A stretch of 64,000 nucleotides of DNA from contig JAKOTR010000008.1 in the NCBI GenBank assembly GCA_029776225.1, positions 80,738 to 144,737 of the forward strand, read 5' to 3'. Each line of letters begins with the position of its first letter. Position 1 is the first letter of the stretch. The translations under genes and the position numbers were made by a program. The DNA comes from Acidobacteriota bacterium. Its GTDB lineage: Bacteria > Acidobacteriota > Terriglobia > Bryobacterales > Bryobacteraceae. This document shows, piece by piece, positions 42,327 to 51,680 of the stretch. The notes under the pieces are model-generated. The model saw only the letters and a program-made list of their open reading frames with translations, was not told the origin of the DNA and ran no database searches.

Positions 42327-43988
42327 ATGTGGAAGCTGCTGCCAGCGCTGTTGATCGCCTTGGCCGCTGCCGCCGACGACCGCTGGGTTCAGTTCCGTTC
42401 CGGTCCTTTCCACCTGATCAGCAACGCCGGCGAGGAATCCGCCCGGGACACGCTCAACGAGCTCGAGCAGATCCGCCACGCTGCCGGTACGGTCCTCGGC
42501 AAGCCTGAGTTGACCACCATCTGGCCCATCCGCGTGCTTCTCCTTAAAACGGGCCAGCCTTCCACGCCGGCGCTCTCGCGCGATGCCTATATCTCCGCTC
42601 TCGTGGCCAAAGCCCCCATTCCCCGCGAGTGGCTTCGCGAGTGCATCCGGATCCTGATTGAATCAAACGCCAGGCGCATGCCGGCAGAAATCGAAGCGGG
42701 ACTCGCCGATTTCTACTCCACCGCCACAGTCAAGCGCACCGTCATTACGCTCGGCGCTCCGCTTCCGCCCGCCGAACGGAATCCCGCGTGGGCGAGAATT
42801 CACCTGCTAACGGTCGATCCCGAGTACTACGGCAAGCTTCGCGTGCTGCTCCACAACCTTCAGCAAGGCGCCGACCCCGACCCCGCTTACCGCAACGCCT
42901 TTGGGAAGACGCCCGATGCGATCGACAAGGAAGCCGCCGCCTACCTCGCCGCGGGTAAGTTCTCCACTATCACTCTCAGCGGCCGTCCGCTCAATCCGCG
43001 CCGCGATTTCTTCCCTGAGAAGGTCGAGCCCGTGGTGGCCCAAATCGCGCTCGCCGACCTGAAGCCCGCCCGCGCCGCCTACGAGGCGTTGCTCGCGCAG
43101 GCGCCCGCCGAAGCCCACGAGGGCCTTGGGTTTCTGGCGCTCCAGGAGAACCGCCCGGAAGAGGCCCGCAAGGAGTTCGCCGCCGCCACGGCCGCCGGCA
43201 GCAAGAGCGCGCGCACCTGGCTCGAACTGGGGCGCCTCGACCGCGAACAGGCACTGCCCGCGCTCTCCAAAGCCGCGGAACTGAACCCCGCATGGTCCGA
43301 GCCCCACGTCCTGCTCGCGGAAATTGAAACGGACCCCAGCCGCAAGCTCCACCACCTCAAACTGGCCGCTGATCTGGCGCCCCGCAGCGCCGAACGGTGG
43401 CGCGCCCTGGCCGAGTTCAACATGGCCCACAACCGCTATCCGGAGGCCGCGAAAGCCTGGACGGCCGCGCAGGCCGCAGCAGTCGACGAGACCGAGCGCG
43501 CCCGCATGCGCGACGCCCGCCTGGACATCGAGCGGAAGCGGCTGGAGTACGAAGCCGCCGAGCGCAGGCGCCGCGAAGAGGAAAAGATGCGGGATATCCA
43601 GCGCGTGAAGGATGAGGCCATGGCGCGCATCCGCGCTGCCGAAGAGCGGGCCAACCGCGACGCGCCCCCGCCGCCGCCCGATCGCCAGATAGTTGCCTGG
43701 TGGGAAGGCCCGGCGCCCGACGCACACGTCACCGGCCGCCTCACGCAAATCGATTGCGTCGGCCAGCTCCTGCGGCTTGTCATCCAATCCGGAGAAGGCA
43801 AATCCGTTCGCCTGCTGATCCGCGACCCCGCCAAGGTGATCGTCATGAACCCGGCGAGCGAAGCGGCGTTCGCGTGCGGCGCGCAGCGCCCGGTTCGCAC
43901 CGTGAAGGTCGAGTATTTCGCCAAAAGCGACGAGAAACTGGTCACTGTAGGTGAGGTCGCCACCATCGAGTACCTGCCCACGCCCTGA
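42327..43988 (+). CDS. Exported TPR-repeat protein
   Basis: A 553-residue protein with a short signal peptide (MWKLLPALLIALAAAADD). Residues 20-220 resemble the DUF1570-like/peptidase-type N-terminal part of Acidobacterial TPR proteins (WVQFRSGPFHLISNAGEES), without a visible HExxH motif. TPR units run from about 240 to 400 (LKPARAAYEALLAQAPAEAH, ALPALSKAAELNPAWSEPHV, RWRALAEFNMAHNRYPEAAK). A charged helix follows (ERKRLEYEAAERRRREEEKM), then a beta-rich tail. It is the first of a tight three-gene unit: the MFS ATG is one base after its stop. Function unknown; a scaffold role in the periplasm is plausible. Confidence 0.75.
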   Translation: MWKLLPALLIALAAAADDRWVQFRSGPFHLISNAGEESARDTLNELEQIRHAAGTVLGKPELTTIWPIRVLLLKTGQPSTPALSRDAYISALVAKAPIPREWLRECIRILIESNARRMPAEIEAGLADFYSTATVKRTVITLGAPLPPAERNPAWARIHLLTVDPEYYGKLRVLLHNLQQGADPDPAYRNAFGKTPDAIDKEAAAYLAAGKFSTITLSGRPLNPRRDFFPEKVEPVVAQIALADLKPARAAYEALLAQAPAEAHEGLGFLALQENRPEEARKEFAAATAAGSKSARTWLELGRLDREQALPALSKAAELNPAWSEPHVLLAEIETDPSRKLHHLKLAADLAPRSAERWRALAEFNMAHNRYPEAAKAWTAAQAAAVDETERARMRDARLDIERKRLEYEAAERRRREEEKMRDIQRVKDEAMARIRAAEERANRDAPPPPPDRQIVAWWEGPAPDAHVTGRLTQIDCVGQLLRLVIQSGEGKSVRLLIRDPAKVIVMNPASEAAFACGAQRPVRTVKVEYFAKSDEKLVTVGEVATIEYLPTP

Positions 43989-43989
43989 T

Positions 43990-45168
43990 ATGCGGCTGCG
44001 GTGGGTTGTACTCGGCGTCTTTGTCCTGTCGTCCGGGCTGAATTACCTCGATCGCCAGATCCTGCCCGCGCTCGCCCCGGCGCTGCGCGAAGAATTCCAC
44101 CTCACCAACGCGGATTACGGCTTGGTTCTGGCCGCATTTTCGATCGCATACGCGCTGTCCGCGCCGCTGGCCGGGCTGTTCATCGATCGCGTCGGGCTGA
44201 ACCGCGGCGCCAGTCTGTCGGTCGGGCTGTGGTCGCTAGCCGGGATCGCCACTGCGTTTGCCGGCGGTCTGCCCGGGCTGGCCGCTTGCCGGGCGTGGCT
44301 CGGCGTGGCGCAGGCTGGCGGCGTGCCGGCCGCGGGCAAGGCCATCGCCACCTATCTGCCGCCCGAGGAACGGGCGCTCGGCCACGCGCTGAGCCAGGCC
44401 GGGTTGAGCTGCGGAGCGATGCTCGCGCCCCCGCTCGCCATCTGGCTGGCCACTCATTACGGCTGGCGCTCCGCGTTCCTGGTCACCGGCGCCGCCGGTC
44501 TGCTCTGGATCCCGCTGTGGAACCGCGTCGCCCGCCTCGCGCCGCATAAAATCTTCCCTTCCGCGCGGCCCGGACTCCGCGCGGCCGAGGTCTTCCGCGA
44601 CCGCCAGCTTTGGGCGTTCGTTGCCGCCACGGTACTCGGCATGGTGGTCTACACCCTCTGGACCAACTGGACTACGGTGTACCTGGTCCAGGAGCGCGGC
44701 TTCTCGCTCGCGGGCACGGCTGCGGTCGCCTGTCTGCCGCCTGTTTTCTTCAATCTCGGAGGGATTGCCGGGGGCTCGCTCTCGATGCGCTGGATTCGGG
44801 CGGGCCGGCAGCCTTTCGATGCGCGGCTGCGCGCGTGCCTGCTCAGCGCGGTCGCGCTTTTCGCGACGGCGGCCGTGCCGCTGATGCCCACCGCCGGGTG
44901 GGCGATCGCCATGATCTGCCTGAGCGCCTTCTGGTCGTCCTCGCTGAGTGTGAACCTCTACTCGCTGCCGCTTGACGTTTTCGGCGCCGGGCGGGCAGCC
45001 TTCACGAGCTCCGTGCTGACGGCAGCGTACGGCGCCATGCAGGCGGTCTTCTCCCCGATGGCCGGGCTGTTGATCGATCTGCTGGGTTTTCAGCCGGTCT
45101 GCTTCGCTGTCGCGGTACTGCCGCTGATGGCCTGCGCCCTGTTGTACCGTGTACGGCCGAAGACCTGA
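43990..45168 (+). CDS. MFS transporter
   Basis: A 392-residue twelve-helix major facilitator. The loop after helix 2 has GLFIDRVGLNRG, a variant of the G-x3-D-R-x-G MFS signature, and helix 4-5 has GVPAAGKAIATYLPPEERAL, typical of the anion:cation symporter (ACS) type that includes hexuronate and glucarate transporters. The ATG at 43990, one base after the TPR stop, is preferred to one 13 codons upstream. The GT4-RimI fusion starts immediately after its stop. Substrate unknown; an organic anion or sugar acid is the best guess. Confidence 0.85.
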   Translation: MRLRWVVLGVFVLSSGLNYLDRQILPALAPALREEFHLTNADYGLVLAAFSIAYALSAPLAGLFIDRVGLNRGASLSVGLWSLAGIATAFAGGLPGLAACRAWLGVAQAGGVPAAGKAIATYLPPEERALGHALSQAGLSCGAMLAPPLAIWLATHYGWRSAFLVTGAAGLLWIPLWNRVARLAPHKIFPSARPGLRAAEVFRDRQLWAFVAATVLGMVVYTLWTNWTTVYLVQERGFSLAGTAAVACLPPVFFNLGGIAGGSLSMRWIRAGRQPFDARLRACLLSAVALFATAAVPLMPTAGWAIAMICLSAFWSSSLSVNLYSLPLDVFGAGRAAFTSSVLTAAYGAMQAVFSPMAGLLIDLLGFQPVCFAVAVLPLMACALLYRVRPKT

Positions 45169-47283
45169 TTGAAGAGCCCCCTGCGGAAGCAGTTATATTG
45201 GTACCTGACCGTGGCCGGCAGAATCCCCTCAGCACTCAAGCGCACCATCTTCAAACTCCTTGGCAAGGACCCGGAAGCAGTCGTTGTCAGCTTCTTATCG
45301 GGTGAAGAACCGCTCGCATCCGCGATGGCGGAGGAGGTGCGCCGGCTGGAGCCGGAAAGGCGGCATTTCACGGTTGCTTTCGAGCCCGGGTCGGCGTGGC
45401 AAATCTACCGCCGCCTGCGGCGCCAGTTCCGTCCCTACCGAATCGGCCTTGCGCCGGTCCTGTTCACTGCGGATAAGCGGTTCCGCCCGCTCCGGCTGGC
45501 CGCGTTCCTGCTGGCGCCGACGAAAATTCTGGCCTACAACGCGCGGCTGGAGCGCCACCATCTCCGGCTGCGGACGGCGGTGGCTTCCTGGCTGTTCTTT
45601 CGCGGCGTGCCGCTGGACCGCATCTTCCTCCGACCCTGGTGGCTCTTCCCGTGGAAGCGCGACCGCTCCAGCGAAAGCACCTCGGCGCAAGTGCTGGAAG
45701 GCCGTCCGTTCACACGCGGGCGCCGCCGCGTCGCGGTGCTCTCGCCTTATTTCCCCTATCCGCTTTCGCACGGTGGCGCGGTTCGCATTTTCCACCTCTT
45801 GCGCGAGATTTCCCGCGAATTCGACCTCTTGCTTTTCGCCTTCACCGAGGACGGGCAAGCCGTCGAGCCGGAGCCGGTGCTGGAGTTCTGCTCGAAGGTG
45901 GTGCTCGTTCCCAAGCAGCGCTACCGTGAGCCGCGCTGGTCCTCGCTGCTGCCGCCGGAGGTTTGCGAGTACAGGTCCGAAACCATGCGCCGGCTCTGGC
46001 GCAGCCTTTGCCGTGAGTACGAAGTGGCCGCGCGCCAGATCGAGTACACGCACCTGGCCGGCTACGGCGGCGAGATCCTGGTGGAACACGACGTCACCTT
46101 CGATCTTCACCGCCAGGTGCTCGACCGCGAGCGGTCCATCGGGGCGTGGTGGAACTGGTGGCGGTGGCGGCGCTTTGAAACCCGCATGCTCCGGGCATTC
46201 CAGCGCGTGATTGTGATGTCCGACAAAGACGCGGAACTGCTCGGCACGTCCAAAATTCGCGTGATTCCGAACGGTGTGGATCTCAGCCGTTTCGAGCCCG
46301 TAACCGAGCCGCCCGGCCGGAAGCTCCTGTTCGTCGGCTCGTTCCGCCACTTTCCCAACGTGATCGCGTACCGCTTCTTCACCGAGGAAGTCTGGCCGCT
46401 GCTGCGCGACCGCTACCCGGACCTCACCCTGACCGTTGTGGCCGGCCCGGACCCCATCCTGTACTGGCGCGCGGCGGCGGATTCACCCGAGCCGCCCCCG
46501 GACGAGCGCATCCGGCTGCTCGGGTTCGTGCGCGATGTCCGTCCGTTGTACGCAGAGGCTAACCTGGTGATTGTTCCCACGCTGGTCTCCGCCGGCACCA
46601 ATTTAAAGGTATTGGAGGCGATGGCGATGGAGCGGGCGGTGGTTTCGACTCCCTCCGGCTGCGCCGGCCTGGGGCTGACGCACAAGGAGAGCGTCTGGGT
46701 CGCGGAAACGCCCAAGGAGTTCGCTGAAGGCATCGAGGCGCTGATTGAGAATCCGGCGCTGCGGCGCCGCATCGCAAGAGCGGCCCGCCGCATCGCCGAG
46801 GAGCGCTACGACTGGGAGCGGCTCGGGGCGCTTCAGCGCGAGGTCCTCAGAGAAGTCACCGGCGCCCACCTGAACATCCGGCCCGCTGTTGAGCAGGATG
46901 TCGAGGATCTGGATCGCATTCAGAAAGGCTCACCCGAAGCGGTGCTGTGGGAGCCGCACGGATACCTGAATTACGATTGCCGCGTGGCGGAACAAGGGGG
47001 GCGGGTGGTGGGGTTCGCCGTGTGCCGCCGCGTGACCGACGACGAATCGGAAGTGCTCAGCCTGGTCGTGGACCCGGCCATGCGGCGGCGCGGGATCGGC
47101 AAGCGCCTCATGCTGGAGCTGCTCGAAGACGGCGGCCGGAGCTGGTTTCTCGAAGTTCGCGAATCGAATGTGGGTGCGCGCAAGCTGTATGAGTCGCTGG
47201 GGTTTGTTGAGATCGCACGCCGGCCCAACTACTACCAGGACAATGGGGAAACCGCGGTTGTCATGCGCCGCCATTCATGCTAA
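45169..47283 (+). CDS. GT4 glycosyltransferase fused to a RimI-like N-acetyltransferase
   Basis: A 704-residue two-enzyme protein. About 1-170 is a basic N-terminal region with glycosyltransferase-like strands. About 180-560 is a GT4 domain: VAVLSPYFPYPLSHGGAVRI at its start, VIPNGVDLSRFEP, LLFVGSFRHFPNVIAYRFF, and VPTLVSAGTNLKVLEAMAME as the donor site. Residues 568-704 are a complete GNAT domain: LNIRPAVEQDVEDLDRIQ, VVDPAMRRRGIGKRLM as the acetyl-CoA loop, and LEVRESNVGARKLYESLGF with RRPNYY, which is the RimI signature (N-terminal acetylation of ribosomal protein S18). RimI normally stands alone near tsaB/tsaD. The TTG start directly follows the MFS stop. The acetyltransferase could modify a sugar product, or could simply be RimI carried as a fusion. 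Confidence 0.85.
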   Translation: MKSPLRKQLYWYLTVAGRIPSALKRTIFKLLGKDPEAVVVSFLSGEEPLASAMAEEVRRLEPERRHFTVAFEPGSAWQIYRRLRRQFRPYRIGLAPVLFTADKRFRPLRLAAFLLAPTKILAYNARLERHHLRLRTAVASWLFFRGVPLDRIFLRPWWLFPWKRDRSSESTSAQVLEGRPFTRGRRRVAVLSPYFPYPLSHGGAVRIFHLLREISREFDLLLFAFTEDGQAVEPEPVLEFCSKVVLVPKQRYREPRWSSLLPPEVCEYRSETMRRLWRSLCREYEVAARQIEYTHLAGYGGEILVEHDVTFDLHRQVLDRERSIGAWWNWWRWRRFETRMLRAFQRVIVMSDKDAELLGTSKIRVIPNGVDLSRFEPVTEPPGRKLLFVGSFRHFPNVIAYRFFTEEVWPLLRDRYPDLTLTVVAGPDPILYWRAAADSPEPPPDERIRLLGFVRDVRPLYAEANLVIVPTLVSAGTNLKVLEAMAMERAVVSTPSGCAGLGLTHKESVWVAETPKEFAEGIEALIENPALRRRIARAARRIAEERYDWERLGALQREVLREVTGAHLNIRPAVEQDVEDLDRIQKGSPEAVLWEPHGYLNYDCRVAEQGGRVVGFAVCRRVTDDESEVLSLVVDPAMRRRGIGKRLMLELLEDGGRSWFLEVRESNVGARKLYESLGFVEIARRPNYYQDNGETAVVMRRHSC

Positions 47284-47296
47284 TGTCACAAGTGCA

Positions 47297-47318
47297 GCCG
47301 GGAAAGTAGGGCCCCGGC
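47297..47318 (+). terminator. Hairpin after the GT4-RimI gene
   Basis: GCCGGG and CCCGGC form a 6-bp stem with a 10-base loop, 13 bases after the stop, without a T-run. It may end the three-gene unit. Confidence 0.35.
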
Positions 47319-47420
47319 TCCTAAACGTTTGTTAATGACTTTTCGACCCGTCACCTGCCGAGCCGACGACCCCATAAATCAGAAGAGCCCGAAGAGAGTA
47401 ATGGAAGGAGGACTACGCCT

Positions 47421-47654
47421 ATGCGAACCCCAGAAGAGCTCAAAGCGCACCTGATGGAAACCGACGAACAGTTTCGGCTTCTGGCAGAGCAACACCGCGA
47501 GTATAAGAAGCGCGTCGAGGCCCTGTCCTCACGTCCTTATCTGACCCCGGAAGAACAACTCGAGGTGACTCGGATCAAGAAGCTGAAGCTGCGTCTGAAG
47601 GACCAGATGCAGGAAATCATGGAACGGTACCGTCACGAGCATCAGACGGTCTGA
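47421..47654 (+). CDS. DUF465/YdcH-family small protein
   Basis: A 77-residue highly charged helical protein. The motif FRLLAEQHREYKKRVEALSS followed by LTPEEQLEVTRIKKLKLRLK and DQMQEIMERY is the DUF465 pattern (LxxxHxxYxxxLxxL, EExxExxxLKKxKLxxKD). It is probably a coiled-coil hairpin. The start is certain: GGAAGGAGGA lies 9 bases upstream. Family function is unknown. Confidence 0.88.
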   Translation: MRTPEELKAHLMETDEQFRLLAEQHREYKKRVEALSSRPYLTPEEQLEVTRIKKLKLRLKDQMQEIMERYRHEHQTV

Positions 47655-47691
47655 CCATCGGGTGCGCATTTAAGAATCCGCCGCTCCTTCT

Positions 47692-48168
47692 GTGTCCACC
47701 GAGAGCGGCGGCCCGCAGCTTTTGTGCCCTGCCTGTGCCCGTGCCTACTCGACTTTTCGATCGAGCCTGCGGTTCGACAACGACGGATTCTCCCTAAGGA
47801 CACCGCTTCGGGCCGTTTCTGCGCTTTTTGCGGATGTCCGTGGCGTAGAACGCCGCCGCGGCGAGGTCGCGGTTGTATTCCGAGACGGCAGGACCGTTAG
47901 GATTCCCGGGCTCGTCAGCGATCTCGACTATGTTTTCCATTCTGTGCGACAGCGCCTTCACCGTTTGAGTTCCCGGCCTGAACGCGAGCGCTGGCAACCG
48001 GCATCGATTATCCCGAGGCGCGGTACTACCCGGGGGAGCAGGGGAGGTTTACGAGCCCGGATGCCCCCCTTTGCAGATCAGTATCCCGAAGACAGACCAG
48101 GCCGCTCTATGACGGCGGCAGACCCGAGCCGAATCCCCCATCCACTACAACCACGGAGCCGGTCATGA
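47692..48168 (+). CDS. Small protein with N-terminal CPxC-like motif, unknown
   Basis: A 158-residue frame from a GTG. The first 90 residues look real: LLCPACARAYSTFRSSLRFD has a cysteine pair, and RAVSALFADVRGVERRRGEV with VAVVFRDGRTVRIPGLVSDL suggests a PH-like beta fold; LDYVFHSVRQRL is helical. The tail beyond about residue 95 is arginine/proline-rich and overlaps the convergent SDR gene by 62 bases, so the true end may be affected by decay. No family recognised. Confidence 0.5.
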   Translation: MSTESGGPQLLCPACARAYSTFRSSLRFDNDGFSLRTPLRAVSALFADVRGVERRRGEVAVVFRDGRTVRIPGLVSDLDYVFHSVRQRLHRLSSRPERERWQPASIIPRRGTTRGSRGGLRARMPPFADQYPEDRPGRSMTAADPSRIPHPLQPRSRS

Positions 48169-48877
48169 AGGAGGCGTCGTCACTGGCCAGGAAAACGGCC
48201 GTACGCGCTACCTCTTCGGGTCGTCCGATGCGGCCGAGCGCATGGAGTTTCCCGGCTGCCGCGCGGGCGGCGGCGGGGTCGGGCTGCGCCTGGAAATAGC
48301 CCTCGGCGAGTCCCGCGTCGATGTAACCGGGGCAAATGCAGTTGACCCGGATGCCGTCCTTGCCGTGGTCGATGGCCATCGCCTTGGTGAGACCGATGAT
48401 GCCGGCCTTGGTGGCGCAGTATCCCGCGCAGAACGGCTCGACGAAAAAGCCGTTCACCGACGACATGTTGACGATGACGCCGCGCGTCCGCCGCAGATGC
48501 GGGATGAAGTACTTCGAGCACAGGAACACGCCGCCGAGGTTGACGGCCAACTGCCGGTTCCATTCCTCGAATGTGGTGTCCTCGACCGTTTTGTTCACCT
48601 GAATGGCCGCGTTGTTCAGCAGCACGTTCACCTGGGAAAAGGCCGATAGCGTCTCGCGGACCAGGCGCTCCACGGACTCCGGTTGTGCCACGTCGGTCTC
48701 GAGGGCGAGGGCGCAGCCGCCCTCCCGCTCGATGCTGGCCGCGGTTTCGCGCGCGCCCTCGAGGTTAATGTCCGCCACGACGACACGCGCGCCTGCTTGC
48801 GCGAATGCGAGGGCGGTGGCGCGGCCGATGCCCGCGCCCGCCCCGGTGATTACCGCTACGCGATCCTTGAGCTTCAT
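48107..48877 (-). CDS. Short-chain dehydrogenase/reductase
   Basis: A 256-residue classical SDR: cofactor loop ITGAGAGIGRATALAFA (about 10-26), VVVADINLEG favouring NAD over NADP by its acidic residue, NNAAI, and the catalytic S (MSSVNGFF) with YCATK (Tyr and Lys). ICPGYIDAGL and TGSVVVVDGGFGSG close the fold. The ATG at 48877 overlaps the aminotransferase stop (ATGA), so the two are coupled and probably act in one pathway, one handling the amine and the other a carbonyl or alcohol. Confidence 0.92.
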   Translation of the reverse strand: MKLKDRVAVITGAGAGIGRATALAFAQAGARVVVADINLEGARETAASIEREGGCALALETDVAQPESVERLVRETLSAFSQVNVLLNNAAIQVNKTVEDTTFEEWNRQLAVNLGGVFLCSKYFIPHLRRTRGVIVNMSSVNGFFVEPFCAGYCATKAGIIGLTKAMAIDHGKDGIRVNCICPGYIDAGLAEGYFQAQPDPAAARAAAGKLHALGRIGRPEEVARTAVFLASDDASFMTGSVVVVDGGFGSGLPPS

Positions 48878-50196
48878 GCCTTCCTGGATTCCTCGATTGC
48901 CTCCACGAGGCTCTTCTCGATCAGGGCGCACATCTCGTCGAGATCGGCCTGTGTGGCGATGAGCGCGGGGGAAACCGCAAACCAGGTGGGGTCCACCCGC
49001 AGGATGATCCCGTTCTTGAGCGACGTCCGCTTCAGCGCCGTGCCGATCGCCGCGTCGGTCAGCTCCACGCCGCGCAGAATGCCCTTGCCGCGAACCTCGC
49101 GGACCACGCCGTATTTCTTCAGGCACTCGAGCTTGTTGGCGAGGTACTCGCCGTTGACGGCGGCTTTCTTGTCCAGTCCGTTCTCCACGATCTCGTCGAT
49201 CACGGCGATGCCGACCGCCGCCGCGAGCGGGTTGCCCGCAAAAGTGTGGCCATGGGCGAACTGTATGTTCTTTTCGGGCTCTCCCCAGAACGCTTCGGCC
49301 ATGTCCTCGCGTGCGATCATCGCGCCGATGGGCATAGCGCCGCTCGACATCCCCTTGCCGCAGCAGATGATGTCGGGCGTAACCCCGAAGGTTTGCGCCG
49401 CGAACATATTGCCGGTCTTGCCGAAACCGGTGATGACTTCGTCGAAAATCAGCGCGACGTTGTACTTGGTGCAGATATCGCGGATGATCTGGAAGTATTC
49501 ATCGGTGGGAGTAATGATTCCGCCGGTGTTGCCTATAGGTTCGACCATCACGCCGGCAACCGTTTCCGGGTCTTCATGAATGATGATGTCTTCAATGGAC
49601 TGGGCGGTGAAGCGGTTGCACTCCTCCCACGATGAGAAGCGGTCGCGATAGTAAGTGGGCGGAAAGACTTTCAGAAATCCGGCCATGTGCGGCTCGAACT
49701 TCGACTTCCGCGAGCCGGTCCCGCTGGCCGCCATCGCGCCCGCGGTGCCGCCGTGATAGCCGTAGTACCTGGAGATGAACTTGTACTTATGGGGGTGGCC
49801 GGTCTGCTTGAAATACTGCCGCACGAACTTCATCGCGGCTTCGGTGGACTCCGATCCGCCGCTGAACGGCTTCACATAGTTCAAATTGCCCGGGGTGATC
49901 GAGCCGAGCTTCTCGATAAAGTCGAGCGTGACGTCCGAGATACCGTGGAGAGGAGGAGCGAACGTCATTCGCTCCATCTGCTTGCGCATGGCTTCCATCA
50001 CGCGCGGATGACCGTGGCCGAGCGAGGCGACGAAAATCCCACCGATCGCATCAAAGTACCTTTTGCCTTCAATATCCCAGTAATAAAGGCCTTCAGCCCG
50101 ATCTATGATCAAAGGATTGCGAACAAATTCGGACATCTGGTGGAAATCGATAAATGTCCGCTTGAGTAGCTGTTCGCGCCGGGGATCCAGCTTCAT
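48874..50196 (-). CDS. Class III PLP-dependent aminotransferase
   Basis: A 440-residue fold-type I aminotransferase of the omega/class III group. FDAIGGIFVASLGHGHPRVM is the N-terminal signature; SGGSESTEAAMKFVRQYF the phosphate site; VALIFDEVITGFGKTGNMFA and DIICCGKGMSSGAMPIGAMI contain the PLP aspartate and the Schiff-base lysine. HGHTFAGNPLAAAVGIAVI follows. Substrates may be omega-amino acids, polyamines or beta-amino acids with pyruvate or 2-oxoglutarate as acceptor. It lies upstream of and coupled to the SDR, and divergent from the MacA-like gene by 251 bases. Confidence 0.93.
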   Translation of the reverse strand: MKLDPRREQLLKRTFIDFHQMSEFVRNPLIIDRAEGLYYWDIEGKRYFDAIGGIFVASLGHGHPRVMEAMRKQMERMTFAPPLHGISDVTLDFIEKLGSITPGNLNYVKPFSGGSESTEAAMKFVRQYFKQTGHPHKYKFISRYYGYHGGTAGAMAASGTGSRKSKFEPHMAGFLKVFPPTYYRDRFSSWEECNRFTAQSIEDIIIHEDPETVAGVMVEPIGNTGGIITPTDEYFQIIRDICTKYNVALIFDEVITGFGKTGNMFAAQTFGVTPDIICCGKGMSSGAMPIGAMIAREDMAEAFWGEPEKNIQFAHGHTFAGNPLAAAVGIAVIDEIVENGLDKKAAVNGEYLANKLECLKKYGVVREVRGKGILRGVELTDAAIGTALKRTSLKNGIILRVDPTWFAVSPALIATQADLDEMCALIEKSLVEAIEESRKA

Positions 50197-50447
50197 GAAT
50201 CAATCTCCTTGCTATGGTTGTGAACACCGTTTGCCGGTAGTCGAGAGCCGCCCTTGTCCGCGGCGGCGTTGAAACGCGCAACCTTGCCGTACAAGCGGCC
50301 CATTATATCGTCCCGAAGCTGCTTGCGGGTTCTACCCGCCGCGTTTACCTCCGCACTCGGCCGGGGGAGCCTGCGCCGGGCGGCGCGCGATTTTTTTGCG
50401 GAACAATCCTGCCGCTCAAACGTATATACCCACGAAGAAGAACTCAC

Positions 50448-51668
50448 ATGCGCAACGGTAACAACGGCAAGAGAAACGGGAAGCGCGGCAGGCGGTGGAT
50501 CTCGGCCGCGGCAGCCATTGTTCTGCTCGGAGGCGCATGGTTCGGACTCAAAGCCGCCTTCAAGCCGGATAACCGCATCGATCCCTCGAGGCTCGCCGCC
50601 GTCGAGCGCGGGGACATTGCGCGTTCGGTGGTCGCCACCGGAAAGATCGAACCTCTGGCGAAAGTCGAAGTGAAGTCCAAGGCCAGCGGGATCGTGAAAA
50701 AGATCTTTTTCCACTACAGCGACCGGGTGAAGAAAGGCGACGTCCTGGTGGAACTCGATAAAGAGGAGTTACAGGCCCGCGTCCGGGAGGCGCGCGCGGC
50801 GCTGCTCGCCGCCGAAGCCGCCGAGGAAGCAGCCATCGCCACCCACGAGAAGAACAAAGTGGAGGCCGAAGGCCCCGACCTTCCGTTTTTGAAATCCAGC
50901 ATGGAGCGCGCGCAGCAGCTTAAGGCGCAGGGGTTGATCGCGCAGGCGGTTCTCGAGGAGGCGGAAAAAAACTACCAGCTTGCGCTCAACCGGCAGATGA
51001 CCGCCCTGCGAAATATTTCGGTGAGCCGCGCCGATGTCGCGCGCGCGAAGGCCCAGGTCGCCCAGGCGCGCGCCATGCTCGACCGCGCCGAGGAAGATCT
51101 GCGGAACGCCACCATCGTCAGCCCCATGGACGGCATCGTGCTTTCCCGCGACGTGGAGGTGGGCGACGCCGTCAGTTCCATCCTCGTGCTCGGCTCGCAG
51201 GCCACCAAGATCATGACGCTCGGCGACGTGAGCGACGTCTACGTGCTCGGGAAGGTGGACGAAGCCGATATCGGCAAGGTCTACCTCGGCCAGCCCGCGC
51301 GCATTGTCGTGGAATCCTTCAAGGACAAGAAGTTCGTGGGCAGGGTGACGAAAATCTCCCCGCTCGGCGTCGAAAAAGACAACGTGACGACTTTCGAAGT
51401 GCGCGTTTCCATCCACAACCCCAGCGGCGAACTCAAAGCCAATATGAGCGCCAACGCCGAGATCATTCTGGAAGAGAAAAAGAACGTGCTGCTGGTGCCG
51501 GAGGCCGCAGTGATTTACGACAGGCAGCGCAACACGTTTCTTGAAATCCCGGACCCGGCCAGCGAAACGGGCCGCCGCCGGATTGCGGTCAAGCTCGGCA
51601 TTTCCAACGGCGTGAAAACCGAGCTTGTTTCCGGTTTGCAGGAAGGCGAGCAGGTCATTTTGCAATAG
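50448..51668 (+). CDS. MacA/HlyD-like periplasmic adaptor
   Basis: A 406-residue membrane-fusion protein. A basic start and one membrane helix (about 13-33, GRRWISAAAAIVLLGGAWFG) are followed by the lipoyl-like half VVATGKIEPLAKVEVKSKAS, a long coiled-coil hairpin (about 95-215, REARAALLAAEAAEEAAIAT; KNYQLALNRQMTALRNISVS), the second lipoyl half NATIVSPMDGIVLSRDVEVG, and a beta-barrel (VYVLGKVDEADIGKVYLGQP). It bridges an inner-membrane pump to an outer-membrane channel. Two permeases follow after 12 bases. Confidence 0.9.
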   Translation: MRNGNNGKRNGKRGRRWISAAAAIVLLGGAWFGLKAAFKPDNRIDPSRLAAVERGDIARSVVATGKIEPLAKVEVKSKASGIVKKIFFHYSDRVKKGDVLVELDKEELQARVREARAALLAAEAAEEAAIATHEKNKVEAEGPDLPFLKSSMERAQQLKAQGLIAQAVLEEAEKNYQLALNRQMTALRNISVSRADVARAKAQVAQARAMLDRAEEDLRNATIVSPMDGIVLSRDVEVGDAVSSILVLGSQATKIMTLGDVSDVYVLGKVDEADIGKVYLGQPARIVVESFKDKKFVGRVTKISPLGVEKDNVTTFEVRVSIHNPSGELKANMSANAEIILEEKKNVLLVPEAAVIYDRQRNTFLEIPDPASETGRRRIAVKLGISNGVKTELVSGLQEGEQVILQ

Positions 51669-51680
51669 CGCGGACCGGCC

